NCBI GenBank assembly: GCA_043782425.1 | Contig: JAYWAM010000177.1 | Span: 1-5,563, forward strand | Source: JAYWAM01 sp043782425 | GTDB lineage: Bacteria; Pseudomonadota; Gammaproteobacteria; Burkholderiales; Usitatibacteraceae | Length of the DNA stretch: 5,563 nucleotides | Direction of reading: 5' to 3' | Shown: positions 5,465 to 5,563 of the stretch, piece by piece | Layout of the letters: every line of letters begins with the position of its first letter | Numbering within the stretch: the first letter of the stretch is position 1 | Translations under genes and position numbers: made by a program | The notes under the pieces: generated by a model | The model's database searches: none | What the model was told of the DNA's origin: nothing | The model's input: the letters and a program-made list of their open reading frames with translations, nothing else

Positions 5465-5494
5465 AACATAACGCATCAGCAGCGTGCGGGTCAA
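5465..5494 (-). promoter_or_regulatory. Likely promoter of the xseB-ispA-dxs operon
   Basis: On the minus strand TTGACC (5494-5489, 5 of 6 to the -35 consensus) and TATGTT (5470-5465, 4 of 6 to the -10 consensus) are 18 bases apart. They would start transcription about 30-35 bases before the xseB ATG. No operator-like dyad is evident around it. If a gene further upstream on the same strand ran into xseB, this promoter would be internal. Confidence 0.4.
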
Positions 5495-5549
5495 ATTTGT
5501 CATGGGGCGTGGTGGGGATGGGGGCAAAATGGTGATGATGGAGGCGATG

Positions 5550-5563
5550 ATGAGTATCGCTGC
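5550..5563 (+). CDS. Possible start of a divergent gene, cut by the window edge
   Basis: A GGAGG at 5540-5544 stands five bases before an ATG at 5550, opening M-S-I-A before the window ends. In the same frame ATGs also occur at 5529, 5535, 5538 and 5547, so the exact start is open. A divergent gene would make 5426-5549 a shared intergenic region, in keeping with the xseB promoter there. The competing view is a minus-strand gene ending at TAG 5461-5459. Too little sequence is present to name a product. Confidence 0.3.

Noticed and set aside
5459..5563. Minus-strand partial gene ending at TAG 5461-5459 with a hydrophobic segment, considered as a membrane-protein C-terminus such as TatC
   Set aside because: The hydrophobicity comes from a repetitive ATC/GCC-rich stretch, followed by a Pro run and no recognisable family motif. 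The plus-strand start has a better ribosome-binding site. It is left open rather than annotated.

Overview
The window looks like a moderately GC-rich betaproteobacterial chromosome. The best evidence is the xseB-ispA-dxs order, the protein sequences of those three genes and the small secreted protein beside them. Genus cannot be fixed from this stretch; a Nitrosomonadales-type host is only a guess. No rRNA, tRNA, CRISPR array or intact transposase is visible.

Left part (1-600): a MarR-type winged-helix regulator gene on the minus strand. Just upstream is a perfect 14-bp inverted repeat with a 6-bp centre, overlapping a TTGACA hexamer, which reads as an autoregulatory operator. The regulator's stop codon overlaps (ATGA) the start of another minus-strand gene that leaves the window almost at once.

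Middle (600-1278): no intact gene. This stretch holds (i) a 196-bp element with 19-bp terminal inverted repeats and flanking 11-bp near-identical direct repeats, best read as a MITE with ends resembling IS4; (ii) nested inside it, a GTCATCCCAGC-type palindromic repeat and a second AT-rich dyad, both followed by T runs; and (iii) a start-less, truncated remnant of the C-terminal core of a superfamily 2 (DEAD/DEAH) helicase of the kind seen in defence and TOTE-like conflict systems. It is a small graveyard of mobile and accessory DNA between the regulator and the next intact gene.

Centre (1279-2354): an intact YfcG/Ure2-like glutathione S-transferase on the plus strand. It converges with a small gene for an exported two-cysteine protein on the minus strand, and the two stop codons overlap.

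Right part (2377-5494): a minus-strand isoprenoid cluster, xseB > ispA > dxs. Genes overlap or are closely spaced, with a likely promoter before xseB and an intrinsic terminator whose stem contains the dxs stop codon. Dxs makes 1-deoxy-D-xylulose 5-phosphate at the entry of the MEP pathway. IspA condenses the resulting C5 units to farnesyl diphosphate for quinone, undecaprenyl and other isoprenoid synthesis. XseB is the small subunit of exonuclease VII and is linked here by position rather than by chemistry.

I did not find a clearly new biological system. The most worthwhile items are the MITE with its nested palindromes, the helicase remnant, and the regulator whose operator faces no intact divergent gene.
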